Notes: a model not told the origin generated them from the letters alone. A DNA stretch of 64,000 bases from Plantactinospora soyae (GCF_014874095.1 NZ_JADBEB010000001.1:7874001-7938000); one strand, 5' to 3'; shown: positions 42,329 through 51,342, numbered from the stretch's first letter. Numbers and translations: made by a program.

Positions 42329-42925
42329 ATGGACGCCTCGGCCTGGGACCAGCGCTACACCGACTCCGACCTGCTCTGGAGCGCCGAACCCAACCGGTTC
42401 GTCGCCACGGAGCTGGCCGACCTGACGCCGGGCCGGGCGGTGGATCTCGCCGCCGGTGAGGGTCGGAACGCGATCTGGCTCGCCGGTCGGGGCTGGCGGG
42501 CCACCGCCGTCGACTTCTCCCCGATCGCCATCGACAAGGGACGCCGGCTGGCCGAGGCGGCGGGCGTCGACGTCGAGTGGGTTGTCGCCGACCTGCTCGA
42601 CCACGTACCGGAGCCGGCCGGCTTCGAACTCGTTCTGGTGGCGTACCTGCAACTGCCGCCGGAGCAGCTCGGTGCGGTGCTGGACCGGGCCGCCCGAGCC
42701 GTCGCCCCGGGCGGCGTGCTGCTGGTGGTCGGGCACGACGCCACGAACCTCTCCGACGGGGTCGGCGGGCCGCAGAGCCCGGACCTGCTCTACACCCCGG
42801 AGGCCATCGCCGCCCGGTTGGCCGGGCTGCGGGTGGACCGCGCCGAACGGGTCCGACGCCCGGTGCCCGGCGCCGACCGCGAGGCGATCGACACCCTCGT
42901 CCGGGCACACCGGCCGGCGCCGTGA
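42329..42925 (+). CDS. Small class I SAM-dependent methyltransferase
   Basis: A 198-residue protein: WDQRYTDSDLLWSAEPNRFV at the N-terminus, SAM motif AVDLAAGEGRNAIWLAGRGW, then ATAVDFSPIAIDKGRRLA and a C-terminal GGVLLVVGHD strand. The layout resembles TehB-like and thiopurine methyltransferase-like proteins with very short insertions. It is coupled to the next gene by a GTGA overlap at 42922, so the two proteins are probably made together. Confidence 0.9.
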   Translation: MDASAWDQRYTDSDLLWSAEPNRFVATELADLTPGRAVDLAAGEGRNAIWLAGRGWRATAVDFSPIAIDKGRRLAEAAGVDVEWVVADLLDHVPEPAGFELVLVAYLQLPPEQLGAVLDRAARAVAPGGVLLVVGHDATNLSDGVGGPQSPDLLYTPEAIAARLAGLRVDRAERVRRPVPGADREAIDTLVRAHRPAP

Positions 42926-43488
42926 GCGGCGGTCCGGATCCCGATCGCGCCGGTCCGCGGGTACGGGCGGTGACCGGCGCCGAGGCACTGGCGCGCCGGG
43001 ACCAGCTGGTCGAGACGTACGCGGCGGTGTTCTGCGCGCCGCCGTGGAACGAGTCCGCCGAGCGGGCCGCCCGGTTCGGGGAGCTGCTGGTCGACTGGGC
43101 AGGGCAACCCGGCTTCGTCGCCGTACTGGCCGGGGAGGACGACCGTACGGTCACCGGCTTCGCGCTCGGGCTGGACACTCCGACCCCGTTCCCCGCCGAC
43201 CGGGCCTACGGCGGTGTCCGGAACATCCTGGGGCCGGCCGTCCAGCCGCTCTCCGGATGGCTGGAGGTCGCCGAACTCGCCGTACGCCCGGACGCCCGGC
43301 GGACCGGTCTCGGTCGCCGACTGCTGGCCACGTTGACCGGTGACCGGCCGTCGTGGCTGCTCACCGTCACCGAGGTGGAGGGCACGCTGGCGTTCTACGA
43401 CGCGGCCGGCTGGCTGCGACAGGGCGCCGGATACGGCATCACGATCTACACCAACCGGCCGCTGCCGACGCCGACCCGTACGGCCTGA
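42922..43488 (+). CDS. GNAT family N-acetyltransferase
   Basis: The protein has 188 residues from the GTG at 42922, chosen because it overlaps the upstream stop (GTGA); the upstream frame is an antisense shadow. The core is WLEVAELAVRPDARRTGLG with RRLLATLTG, the acetyl-CoA-binding helix start, and the end is LAFYDAAGWLRQGAGYGIT. The early phrase VFCAPPWNE is typical of this GNAT group. The substrate is unknown. It ends two bases from the convergent EamA stop. Confidence 0.87.
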   Translation: MSGGPDPDRAGPRVRAVTGAEALARRDQLVETYAAVFCAPPWNESAERAARFGELLVDWAGQPGFVAVLAGEDDRTVTGFALGLDTPTPFPADRAYGGVRNILGPAVQPLSGWLEVAELAVRPDARRTGLGRRLLATLTGDRPSWLLTVTEVEGTLAFYDAAGWLRQGAGYGITIYTNRPLPTPTRTA

Positions 43489-43490
43489 AC

Positions 43491-44480
43491 TCACCGCCCC
43501 GCGCCGGCCGTACGTCGACCTGCCGTACGTCGATCCGGCCCCGATCCGGGGTGCCGAGGCGAGCCGGCCCCGGCCGGTGCCGCTCGGCGGTCACGGGCCC
43601 GCTGGGTGACGACGACACAGCCGAGGACGAGGAGCGCGGCGCCGATCGCCGGAAGTGTCACCGGTTCGGCGAGGAGCAGGGCCGACCAGCCGAGGGTGAG
43701 GACGGGCTGGGCAAGCTGGATCTGCCCCACCTGCGCGACGCCGCCCCGGGCCAGTCCGGCGTACCAGGCGAAGAAGCCGAGGAACATCGACACGACGGTG
43801 ACGTACCCGAACCCGAGCCAGGCGCCGGTGCCGGCGACCGGGGGCCGGGCGAGGACCGCGACGGCGGCGATCGGCACCGTCAACGGTAGGGACAGGACGA
43901 GGGCCCAGCAGATCGTCCGGGCGCCACCGAGATCGCGGGCCAGCGCGCCGCCCTCGGCGTATCCGAGACCGCAGAGCGCCACGGCCGCGAGCAGGAACAG
44001 GTCGGCGGGTTCCACCGCGCCCGAGGCGGTGCCACTGAGGACCAGGAAGACGAGTACCGCGACCAGGCCGGTCCCGCTGGCGGCCCAGAACAGCGGCGAC
44101 GGCCGCTCCCCCGCACGCAGCACCGCGAACACGGCGGTGACGGCGGGCAGTACCGCGATGACCACCGCACCGTGTGCCGCCGTCTGGGTCGTGAGCGCGA
44201 GCGAGGTGAACAGCGGGAACCCGAACACCACCCCGACGGCGACGATCGCGAGCCGACGCCACTGCGTCGCGGTGGGCCGGGGTGCCCCGACCAGACGGAG
44301 GTACGCCGAGGCCAGCAGCCCGGCACCGACGGCCCGACCGAAGCCGACCAGCCAGGGGTCGAGTTCGCCGACGGCAACCTCCGTCGCGGGTAGCGACATG
44401 CTGAAGGCGAGTACGCCCAACGCACCGAGCGCGCTACCCGTTACTCGATCGGATGCAGTAGCGCTACTATGTCTTGTCAT
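43491..44480 (-). CDS. EamA family (DMT superfamily) transporter
   Basis: The protein has 329 residues from the ATG at 44480, with ten predicted helices in two EamA halves and a basic, Pro/Arg-rich cytoplasmic tail. Typical segments are LGVLAFSMSLPATEVAVGEL and AQVGQIQLAQPVLTLGWSAL, with an invariant-type Pro. It probably exports a small metabolite such as an amino acid or vitamin. The start codon overlaps that of the divergent MocR gene in CATG, and a predicted promoter lies within the MocR coding sequence, so regulation by MocR is very likely. Confidence 0.9.
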   Translation of the reverse strand: MTRHSSATASDRVTGSALGALGVLAFSMSLPATEVAVGELDPWLVGFGRAVGAGLLASAYLRLVGAPRPTATQWRRLAIVAVGVVFGFPLFTSLALTTQTAAHGAVVIAVLPAVTAVFAVLRAGERPSPLFWAASGTGLVAVLVFLVLSGTASGAVEPADLFLLAAVALCGLGYAEGGALARDLGGARTICWALVLSLPLTVPIAAVAVLARPPVAGTGAWLGFGYVTVVSMFLGFFAWYAGLARGGVAQVGQIQLAQPVLTLGWSALLLAEPVTLPAIGAALLVLGCVVVTQRARDRRAAPAGAGSPRHPGSGPDRRTAGRRTAGAGR

Positions 44481-44514
44481 GGAAGACGATAACGCAGCCG
44501 TACGCGTTATCCAA
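44441..44514. promoter_or_regulatory. Overlapping divergent, probably leaderless promoters with two dyads
   Basis: For the rightward gene, TACTAT (44465-44470) ends 8 nt before the ATG at 44479. For the leftward gene, TTGGAT (44514-44509), a 17-nt spacer and TATCGT (44491-44486) end 5 nt before the ATG at 44480. Each promoter is inside the other gene. The perfect palindrome AGTAGCGCTACT (44457-44468) covers the first -10. GATAACGC-N8-GCGTTATC (44488-44511) covers the second promoter. Neither gene has a ribosome site. Confidence 0.6.
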
Positions 44515-45888
44515 GATCTTCGGAGTCTCGCCGCCGCCCGCGCTCCCGGCACGCGCCTGCCGTCGGTGCGGGAGCTGACCGCACGCCATCACGCCTCACC
44601 GGTGACCGTGGCCCGGGCGGTCCGCCGGCTGGTCGCCGAAGGGCTGATCGAGGCCGTACCCGGCAAGGGCACCTTCGTGGCCGGCCGTCCGGAACACCGC
44701 CCGCCCGCGCCCGACCTGTCCTGGCAGGCCATCGCGCTCGGCCCCCGACCCGCCGGCGACGACGCGCTGCAGGCGCTGCTCGCCGTCCCGCGCCCGGACG
44801 CGATCTCGCTGTCCAGCGGCTACCTCGACGCGGACCTGCAACCCGCCGCCGCGCTCGGCACCGCGCTGGCCCGGGCCGCCCGGCACCCGAGCACGTGGCA
44901 GCGCGGCCCGGTGCAGGGCCGCGCGGACCTGCGGGCCTGGTTCGCCCGCGAGGCCGGCGGCGCCCTGCACGCCGACGACATGGTGATCTGCCCCGGCGGG
45001 CAGGCCGCCCTCTCCACCGCGTTCCGGGCACTCGCCGCACCCGGCGAACCGATCCTGGTGGAATCACCGACCTACCTCGGTGCCCTCGCCGCCGCGCGGG
45101 CCGCCGGGCTGCGGGTCATTCCGGTACCCGCCGACGCCGATGGTGTCCGGCCCGACCTGCTCGGCACGGCCCTGACCCGCACCGGCGCCCGACTCTTCTA
45201 CTGCCAGCCGCTGCACGCCAACCCGCACGGCGCGACTCTCTCCCCGCGCCGACGGGGCGCGGTGGCGGAAGCGGTACGGGCCGCCGGAGCCTTCCTCCTG
45301 GAGGACGACTACGCCCGGGACCTGACCATCGACGGCAACCCGCTACCCCCGATGGCCGCCGACGACCCGGACGGGCACGTCATCTACCTGCGGTCGTTGA
45401 CCAAATCCGCCGCACCCGGGCTCCGGGTGGCGGCCATCGGTGCCCGGGGCGCCGCAGGTGCCCGACTCCGCGCCGCCCGAACCCTCGACGACTTCTTCGT
45501 CGCCGGGCCCCTCCAGCAGGCGGCACTCGACTTCGTCACCTCACCCGCCTGGGCACGGCACCGACGCACCCTCCGCACGGCCCTGGAGTCCCGGCGCGAC
45601 GCGCTGCTCGCCGCGCTGCGCCGCCACCTGCCGGAGTTCGTCGCGCCCACGCCACCACGAGGCGGTCTCCACCTGTGGATCCGGCTACCCGACGACCTCG
45701 ACGACGTCGAACTCGCCGCAGAGGCCGCCGCCGAACAGGTCGTCGTCTTCCCCGGACGACCCTGGTACGCCACTGAGCCGCAGGCCCCGCACCTGCGTCT
45801 GACCTACGCCGCGGCCCCGCCGCCCCTGCTCGACGAGGGCGTACGCCGGCTCGCCCGTGCCGTCACCGCGCTGCGCCGCCGTTCCTGA
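44479..45888 (+). CDS. MocR-type regulator (GntR helix-turn-helix plus PLP aminotransferase-like domain)
   Basis: The protein has 469 residues from the ATG at 44479; the open frame upstream is antisense to the EamA gene. The winged helix (about 6-68) includes LPSVRELTARHHASPVTVAR. The aminotransferase fold type I domain (about 95-465) has the PLP-binding Lys309 in YLRSLTKSAAPGLRVA, with Asp in LLEDDYARD. MocR proteins sense PLP or an amino compound and usually control a divergent gene, here the EamA transporter. Confidence 0.93.
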   Translation: MEDDNAAVRVIQDLRSLAAARAPGTRLPSVRELTARHHASPVTVARAVRRLVAEGLIEAVPGKGTFVAGRPEHRPPAPDLSWQAIALGPRPAGDDALQALLAVPRPDAISLSSGYLDADLQPAAALGTALARAARHPSTWQRGPVQGRADLRAWFAREAGGALHADDMVICPGGQAALSTAFRALAAPGEPILVESPTYLGALAAARAAGLRVIPVPADADGVRPDLLGTALTRTGARLFYCQPLHANPHGATLSPRRRGAVAEAVRAAGAFLLEDDYARDLTIDGNPLPPMAADDPDGHVIYLRSLTKSAAPGLRVAAIGARGAAGARLRAARTLDDFFVAGPLQQAALDFVTSPAWARHRRTLRTALESRRDALLAALRRHLPEFVAPTPPRGGLHLWIRLPDDLDDVELAAEAAAEQVVVFPGRPWYATEPQAPHLRLTYAAAPPPLLDEGVRRLARAVTALRRRS

Positions 45889-45936
45889 CCGGCGCCCTCG
45901 GTCCATCGGCCGCGACACCACCTACCGCCGCACGGA

Positions 45937-45987
45937 TCAGTCGCAACCCAGCGGTGGGTCAGCTCAGTCGCAACCCAGCGGTGGGTC
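45937..45987. repeat. 24-bp direct repeat duplicating the end of the lipoprotein gene
   Basis: Positions 45937-45960 and 45964-45987 are identical over 24 bases, with three bases between, so the period is 27. The right copy codes for the last residues of the lipoprotein (DPPLGCD and the stop). The left copy repeats that end in the same frame just beyond the stop. It looks like a recent tandem duplication. Confidence 0.9.
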
Positions 45988-46443
45988 GGCGCGCGGCCAG
46001 GCCTCGACCCGGGGCGGATCCTCGGTGACCAGGTAGGCGGTCGTCTCCCGGTCGCTGTCGGCGAGCCACAGCGCCGTGCCGTCCCGCTCGTAGCCGGTCG
46101 GTATCGCGTCCTCAGGCAGGGTGGCCCCGCTCCGGAACGCCCGTCGAAGTGCCTCGTGCCCCAGCACGCCCTCCGGATCCCGCACGTACTGCGCGGACCT
46201 CGGCTGGCCGTCCGGAGCCGAGTAGATGGGCCAGGAGATCTGGAGGAACCGCGCCCGCTGCCACTCGCAGTGGGCGGGACCGTCGTTGGTCGAGATCACC
46301 TCGATGTCGACCGTTTCGCCGTTCCGCGTCCACGACTCGGCCGGCGCCGACTCCGCCGTACCGACACAGCCGGCGAGTGTCGTGGTCGCGAGTACCGCCC
46401 AGAACGCGGCGACCACGAGGAATCGACGAGGGTCACGGCGCAT
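45964..46443 (-). CDS. Hypothetical lipoprotein
   Basis: A 159-residue protein with a lipoprotein signal peptide (RRDPRRFLVVAAFWAVL and the lipobox LAGC, Cys26). The mature part of about 130 residues has DIEVISTNDGPAHCEWQRAR and TGYERDGTALWLADSDRETT, with the C-terminal LGCD; two Cys may form a disulfide. No family was recognised. It would be anchored on the outer face of the membrane. Its last 24 bases are duplicated downstream. Confidence 0.78.
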   Translation of the reverse strand: MRRDPRRFLVVAAFWAVLATTTLAGCVGTAESAPAESWTRNGETVDIEVISTNDGPAHCEWQRARFLQISWPIYSAPDGQPRSAQYVRDPEGVLGHEALRRAFRSGATLPEDAIPTGYERDGTALWLADSDRETTAYLVTEDPPRVEAWPRADPPLGCD

Positions 46444-46504
46444 GCCCCGACCCTAACCCCGCACGGCCCGCTGTCCGACGACTCCTCTGCGGATCGGGCT
46501 CGCT

Positions 46505-47161
46505 CTACGGTCTCCCCACGATGCGGTTCTCCCAGGCCCAGGCGGCTATCTCGACCCGGTTGCGGACGCCGAGCTTCGTCTGGATGCCGGACACGTGGCT
46601 CTTGACCGTACTCACCGAGATGAACAACTCGGCGGCGATCTCCTGGTTCTTACGCCCTCGGGCGATGGCCCGGACGACCTCGGTCTCCCGATCCGACAGT
46701 GGACGCCCCGGGGTACGGGTGGGTGGTGCTCCGACCGCCGAGAGATGGCGCAGCAGCCGTAGCGTGATCGACGGCGAGACCAGGGCGTCGCCGACGCTCG
46801 CGGCCCGGACGGCCTCGACGAGCAGCACCGGCCCGGCGTCCTTCAGAACGAAGCCGACCGCGCCACCGCGCAGCGCCCCGTAGACGTACTCGTCGAGGTC
46901 GAAGGTGGTCACCACGATCACCCGGAGCGGATCGGGGACGCCGGGGCCGGCGAGGGCGCGGGTGACCTCGATGCCGTCGAGTCGGGGCATCCGGATGTCC
47001 ACGAGACACACGTCCGGACGCAGCCGCCGGGCCAGCTCGATCGCCTCCACCCCGTCCGACGCCTCGGCGACCACGCTGATGTCGGGCTGGTCCTCCAGGA
47101 TGAACCGCAGGCCGCTGCGGACCATCGCCTGGTCGTCGGCGAGCAGGACACTGATGGTCAT
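46505..47161 (-). CDS. NarL/LuxR family response regulator
   Basis: The protein has 218 residues. The receiver domain has the acidic pair in LLADDQAMVRSG, the phosphorylated Asp55 in CLVDIRMPRLDG, and the Lys in FVLKDAG. The C-terminal LuxR helix-turn-helix has REVVRAIARGRKNQEIAAEL (EV in SDRETEVV) and VSTVKSHVSGIQTKLGVRNR. It forms a two-component pair with the kinase gene 25 nt upstream. Output is likely the ABC exporter divergent from the kinase (inference). Confidence 0.93.
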   Translation of the reverse strand: MTISVLLADDQAMVRSGLRFILEDQPDISVVAEASDGVEAIELARRLRPDVCLVDIRMPRLDGIEVTRALAGPGVPDPLRVIVVTTFDLDEYVYGALRGGAVGFVLKDAGPVLLVEAVRAASVGDALVSPSITLRLLRHLSAVGAPPTRTPGRPLSDRETEVVRAIARGRKNQEIAAELFISVSTVKSHVSGIQTKLGVRNRVEIAAWAWENRIVGRP

Positions 47162-47186
47162 CGGGACTCCCGGGTGGGCGGCGTGG

Positions 47187-48326
47187 TCATCGGGAGTCCG
47201 GGGCGGGCAGGGTGGCGCGTACCGACCATCCGGCGCCGGTACCCGGGCCGGCGTGGAGTGTCCCGCCGAGGGTCTCGACGCGTTCCCGCATCCCGATCAG
47301 ACCGTACCCGCCGAGGTGGGGGTAGCGGGCCGGGGCGAGTGGCGCGTCGTCAACGACCTCGACGGTGATCGCTCGCGGATCCTGGGCGATGCTGACGGTC
47401 ACCGAGTGGGCGTGCGGGGCGTGCCGGGAGATGTTGGTCAGTGACTCCTGGACGACCCGGTAGACGGTGCTGGTCACCTCGGGCGGCCAGGCCGACTCGG
47501 CGTCGGGCTGGCTCAGCCGCACCGTACGGCCGGGTCCGTCGAAACGTCTGACCAGTTCGCTGAGCTGTTCCGGGCCGGGGCTGGCCGGGGCGGCGTCGTC
47601 GGTGTCGCGTAGCAGGCCGACGACGCGGCGCATCGCGGTGAGCGCCTCCGAGCCGGCCGCCTCGATGCCCACCAGGGACTCCCGCACCTGCTCCGGGCGC
47701 TTCCGGGCGACGATCTGGGCCGCCTGGGCCTGGATCACGATGCCGGTGATGTGGTGGGCCACGACGTCGTGCAGTTCCCTGGCCAGTTCCAGCCGCTCCT
47801 CGCGGCGTACCTGGTCGGCGGTGGCCCGGCGACGGGCGTCGAGCAGCCGCAGTCCCAGCCCGACCCCGACGGCGGTGAGCCATCCCGCCACGTTCAGCCC
47901 GACGACGGCGCCGGAGGAGGACGGCAGCACGCCGAGCCGGGTACCGGCGACCACCGCGAGGCCGCCGGCCGCGACGGCACCGGCCAACCGGACCGGAAGG
48001 GTCCTGATCGCCGATCCGACCAGTACGGACAGACCCAGGACCATCGCCAGGCCAGGCTCGCCGGGCAGTCCGGCGAGCCTGGCGACCAGGATGGCGACCG
48101 CGGCGACGGCCAGGCCCGCGACCGCCGACCAGGCCCGGTGCCGCCGGCGCAGCAGGGCGGTCACGCAGACCACCAACCCCGCGACGCCCTCGAACTGCCA
48201 GTAGTCGCCGCCCCAGCTCTGCCTGATCGCGACCGCCTGGCCGACGAGCACCGCGCCGAACAGGGCGGCGAGCGCGACGTCGACCGCGATCACGGTCCGC
48301 CCGGCCGCTCGCCCCCGAATTCTCAC
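47187..48326 (-). CDS. Sensor histidine kinase, NarL-family partner (HisKA_3)
   Basis: The protein has 379 residues from the GTG at 48326; the frame is open upstream to 48419 but less gene-like. Five or six N-terminal helices form the membrane sensor. The HisKA_3 dimerisation helix is LARELHDVVAHHITGIVIQA with the phospho-accepting His186. The ATPase domain has VYRVVQESLTNISRHA and GGYGLIGMRERVETLGG. It senses an unknown membrane or envelope signal, passes phosphate to the regulator at 46505, and is divergent from an ABC exporter. Confidence 0.92.
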   Translation of the reverse strand: MRIRGRAAGRTVIAVDVALAALFGAVLVGQAVAIRQSWGGDYWQFEGVAGLVVCVTALLRRRHRAWSAVAGLAVAAVAILVARLAGLPGEPGLAMVLGLSVLVGSAIRTLPVRLAGAVAAGGLAVVAGTRLGVLPSSSGAVVGLNVAGWLTAVGVGLGLRLLDARRRATADQVRREERLELARELHDVVAHHITGIVIQAQAAQIVARKRPEQVRESLVGIEAAGSEALTAMRRVVGLLRDTDDAAPASPGPEQLSELVRRFDGPGRTVRLSQPDAESAWPPEVTSTVYRVVQESLTNISRHAPHAHSVTVSIAQDPRAITVEVVDDAPLAPARYPHLGGYGLIGMRERVETLGGTLHAGPGTGAGWSVRATLPAPDSR

Positions 48327-48444
48327 ACCGGTCAGGCTAGGAGATCCCCCTGCGGCGCCGAACCGGCCAAAAGTACGGTCACCAGCAGCGCGAACCGTGC
48401 CATGGACCGATGCTGGCACCGGGCCGGATCAACACGATGAGTCG

Positions 48445-49362
48445 ATGCAACGCAACGATTCCTCCCCCGCGCTGAGAGCCGACGGCCTGACCAAGCGGTA
48501 CGGCCGCCGCCCCGCGCTGACCGACTGCCACCTGGACATCCCCCGGGGGCGGATCATCGGCCTGGTCGGGCCGAACGGTGCCGGCAAGTCGACGCTGCTG
48601 CAGTTGGCCTGCGGACTGATCACGCCGACCGCCGGCTCACTCGAGGTGCTCGGCTCCCGCCCCGGCACGAACGCGGCCCAGTTGGCCAGAGTGGCGTTCG
48701 TCGCCCAGGACACCCCCGTGTACGCGGAACTGACTGTCGCCGACCACCTCCGGATGGGTGCCGGCCTCAACCCGTGCTGGGACACCGGTCTGGCGAACCG
48801 CCGGATCGGCCAACTCGGATTGGATCCGCGTCAGAAGGCGGGCCGGCTCTCCGGCGGCCAGCGCGCCCAGCTCGCCCTGACCGTCGCGGTCGCCAAGCGC
48901 CCCGAGCTGCTGATCTTCGACGAGCCGGCGGCGGCGCTCGATCCGCTGGCCCGGGACGGGTTCCTGCACAACCTGATGGCCTTCGTCGCCGAACTCGGGG
49001 CGAGTGCCGTGCTGTCGTCGCACCTGCTCGCCGACGTCGAGCGGGTCTGCGACTACCTGATCGTGCTGGGCGGCTCCCGGGTCCAGATCGCCGGTGAGGT
49101 CCGGGACCTGCTGGCCAGCCACTACCGGCTGGTGACGCCCCGGGGCGGGCTCGACCGGCTGCCCACCGGGGTCGAGGTAGTCCGGGCCGAGCGGAACGAG
49201 CGGCGGGACAGCGTGGTCGTGCGTTCGGACGGTCCCCGTCCGGCAGGACCGTGGAGCGTCGAGAGCCTTCAGCTCGAGGAGTTGGTGCTCAGCTATCTGA
49301 GCCGGGCGGCCGAGCCGTCCGCCGCGAACGCCGGAACGATGGCCGGGGAGGCCGCCCGATGA
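48445..49362 (+). CDS. ABC exporter ATPase
   Basis: The protein has 305 residues from the ATG at 48445. Walker A is GPNGAGKST, the signature LSGGQRAQ, Walker B LLIFDEPAAALD, and the switch His lies in SSHLLADVERV. The C-terminal region from about 225 has no clear domain. It overlaps the permease gene by ATGA. The divergent kinase and response regulator probably control it, as in many actinobacterial antibiotic-responsive exporters. Confidence 0.92.
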   Translation: MQRNDSSPALRADGLTKRYGRRPALTDCHLDIPRGRIIGLVGPNGAGKSTLLQLACGLITPTAGSLEVLGSRPGTNAAQLARVAFVAQDTPVYAELTVADHLRMGAGLNPCWDTGLANRRIGQLGLDPRQKAGRLSGGQRAQLALTVAVAKRPELLIFDEPAAALDPLARDGFLHNLMAFVAELGASAVLSSHLLADVERVCDYLIVLGGSRVQIAGEVRDLLASHYRLVTPRGGLDRLPTGVEVVRAERNERRDSVVVRSDGPRPAGPWSVESLQLEELVLSYLSRAAEPSAANAGTMAGEAAR

Positions 49363-50345
49363 TCTGGATGAGCTGGCGGCAGTTCCGTACCCAGGCGGTG
49401 GTGGGTGCGGTGGCCCTGACCGTACTCGCGATCTGCCTGGTGATCCTCGGCATGCAGCTCCGGCACTCGTACGACGCCGCCCTCGCCCTCTGTCAGGGCC
49501 GGGGCGACGGCTGCGCGGGGGTGATGAACGAGTTCAGCCAGCGGTACAGCACCCGGCTCTACCTGCTCGACGGCCTGCTCATCGTCGTACCCGGAATCCT
49601 CGGAACCTTCTGGGGCGCGCCGCTGGTCGCCCGGGAACTGGAGGCCGGCACGCACCGGCTGGTCTGGAACCAGAGCCTGACCCGACGCCGGTGGCTGGCG
49701 GTCAAACTGCTCGTCGTCGGGGTCGCCGCGATGGCCGTTACCGGGCTGTTCAGCCTCCTGCTGACCTGGGCGGCCAGCCCGTACGACCAGGTGACGGGCG
49801 ACCGGTTCACGGGACTGTTGTTCGGCACCCGCAATCTCGTCCCGGTCGCGTACGCGGCCTTCGCCGTCGTACTCGGCGCGATCCTCGGACTGACGATCCG
49901 GCGTACGGTGCCGGCGATGGCGCTCACCATCGTGGTCTTCGCGGTGGCGCAGATCGCGATGCCGATGCTGATCCGTCCACACCTGCTCCCGCCGGTCAGC
50001 GTCACGCAGCCGATGACCGCCGAGACGGTCCGGAACCTGAGTTCCATGAAGGCCGACGCCACCGTCCGGGGTGTGCAGATCCCCGGCGCCTGGGTGGTGT
50101 CGCACGGCGAGTTGCTGACCTCGAACGGCGAGCCGGTCGAGCCGACCCGGTACCACGAATGCGTTCTGCTCGGCCCGGACGCGGTTCCGGAGTGCCTGGC
50201 CGGGCTCGACCTGCACGTCGAGGGGGCGTACCAGCCGGCCGACCGCTACTGGTCGTTCCAGTGGCTCGAAGCGGCCATCTTCCTGGCACTCGGCGGGCTG
50301 CTGCTGGGACTCGGGCTGTGGCGGATCCAGGGCCGCTTCCGCTGA
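49359..50345 (+). CDS. ABC exporter permease
   Basis: The protein has 328 residues from the ATG at 49359. MIWMSWRQFRTQAVVGAVAL is the typical N-terminus of these transmembrane subunits, followed by an extracellular loop with two Cys (ALCQGRGDGCAG). There are five or six hydrophobic helices, including LLDGLLIVVPGILGTFWGAP, and a large external region at about 210-290 before the last helix. The partner ATPase precedes it with a 4-base overlap. Export substrate unknown. Confidence 0.88.
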   Translation: MIWMSWRQFRTQAVVGAVALTVLAICLVILGMQLRHSYDAALALCQGRGDGCAGVMNEFSQRYSTRLYLLDGLLIVVPGILGTFWGAPLVARELEAGTHRLVWNQSLTRRRWLAVKLLVVGVAAMAVTGLFSLLLTWAASPYDQVTGDRFTGLLFGTRNLVPVAYAAFAVVLGAILGLTIRRTVPAMALTIVVFAVAQIAMPMLIRPHLLPPVSVTQPMTAETVRNLSSMKADATVRGVQIPGAWVVSHGELLTSNGEPVEPTRYHECVLLGPDAVPECLAGLDLHVEGAYQPADRYWSFQWLEAAIFLALGGLLLGLGLWRIQGRFR

Positions 50346-50475
50346 CCTGACCACCGGGACCGGACGGCGTACCGTTTCGCGGGCGCCGTCCGGTGCCGTA
50401 CACGCCATCAGTGCCGCTGCTCCCGCGCCAGACGGTCCAGGTCGGCCTGATAGTCCGTCGTCGCTTGCGGGGGCG

Positions 50476-50946
50476 CTACTCGCGCCGGGAGACACCCTCG
50501 GAGTGCATCCCGGTCTGCTCCTCGATCGGGTTGTTGCGGAGTTCGTCGAGAGCGGTGTCGTCGGGAAACGGGCGGCGGGCCGGGGCGGGGTCCGGCGGAG
50601 CCGCACCGGGGCCGGCCTCCGGGATCCGGGTCGGCTCGACCGGACCGAAGCCGTGCCGGCCCGATTCCGGCGGCCAGGGAACCGACTCTTCGTCGGCCCG
50701 CCGTTCACCGCGCCGTGCGGGCGGCAGGCCGGCCTCCTCGCTGCCCTCGTCCATCGGGGAGTCCTCGGCGGCGCCCCACGGCGCGTCCCGGTCCTCGGTG
50801 CCGCCGGTGGTTCCCCACGGCTGCACCGACTGTGGGCCGCCACTCGCCTCCCGTTCGGTGGTCCGGGCGGCGCTCACGTCGTCCAGTTGGTCGGTCGGCC
50901 CGAGCTGGCCGCCCGGTTCGGATTCCGGTCGCTTCTTCGCGCTCAT
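50476..50946 (-). CDS. Hypothetical disordered protein
   Basis: The protein has 156 residues from the ATG at 50946, just after GAGGATGGTGCTG. It is rich in Glu, Asp, Pro and Gly and has no hydrophobic core: a likely disordered protein. Recognisable phrases are GGQLGPTDQLDDVSAA and DTALDELRNNPIEEQTGMHS. Similar short acidic proteins occur in Micromonosporaceae, as recalled. Function unknown. It is the only frame in this region with gene-like codon use. Confidence 0.6.
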   Translation of the reverse strand: MSAKKRPESEPGGQLGPTDQLDDVSAARTTEREASGGPQSVQPWGTTGGTEDRDAPWGAAEDSPMDEGSEEAGLPPARRGERRADEESVPWPPESGRHGFGPVEPTRIPEAGPGAAPPDPAPARRPFPDDTALDELRNNPIEEQTGMHSEGVSRRE

Positions 50947-51342
50947 CAGCACCATCCTCGTTGCCGGGTCGTCCGGGCCGTACCGTCGGCGTCGGCCCGG
51001 CACGTACGGGTCTGACTCGTGCGTACCGGCGTTCCCGTCCGGCGGGCAGACATGCGGGCGACGGGTCGCAGATCGCACCTGACCTGTGGCGGAACTCGGA
51101 GGAGAAGTCGACTTCGGGTGAGGCAGCCCCAAATCGGACGGGCCGGGTTGTTCGTGACGGTGCTCAGCCTGCCGGACGTACTCGATCGCCGTGTGCCGCA
51201 GCCGACCACGGTCCGGGCCGGGGATCCGGCGACCGAGGTGGCCGCGCCGGCCGCCGGCTGACCCGCACCGTCCACGCCGGGGCCGGTCTCCGCGCGGGTC
51301 CGGACCGGAGCCGCGCCGTCGGCGGACGGCCCACCGGGCGGG
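50947..51342. other. Intergenic region without a supported gene
   Basis: A 396-bp gap between the disordered protein gene and the FtsX-type permease gene, both leftward. A frame at 51019-51261 on the plus strand has no ribosome site and a shadow-like Arg-rich start. No strong hairpin or repeat was found. The promoter of the disordered protein gene should lie in the left part. Confidence 0.45.

Noticed and set aside
43508-43535. Direct repeat of GCCGTACGTCGA
   Set aside because: It lies within the C-terminal codons of the EamA gene and is short; chance is enough to explain it.
50390-51261. Several plus-strand frames over the disordered-protein gene and its gap
   Set aside because: None has a ribosome site, and the minus-strand frame has the gene-like composition.
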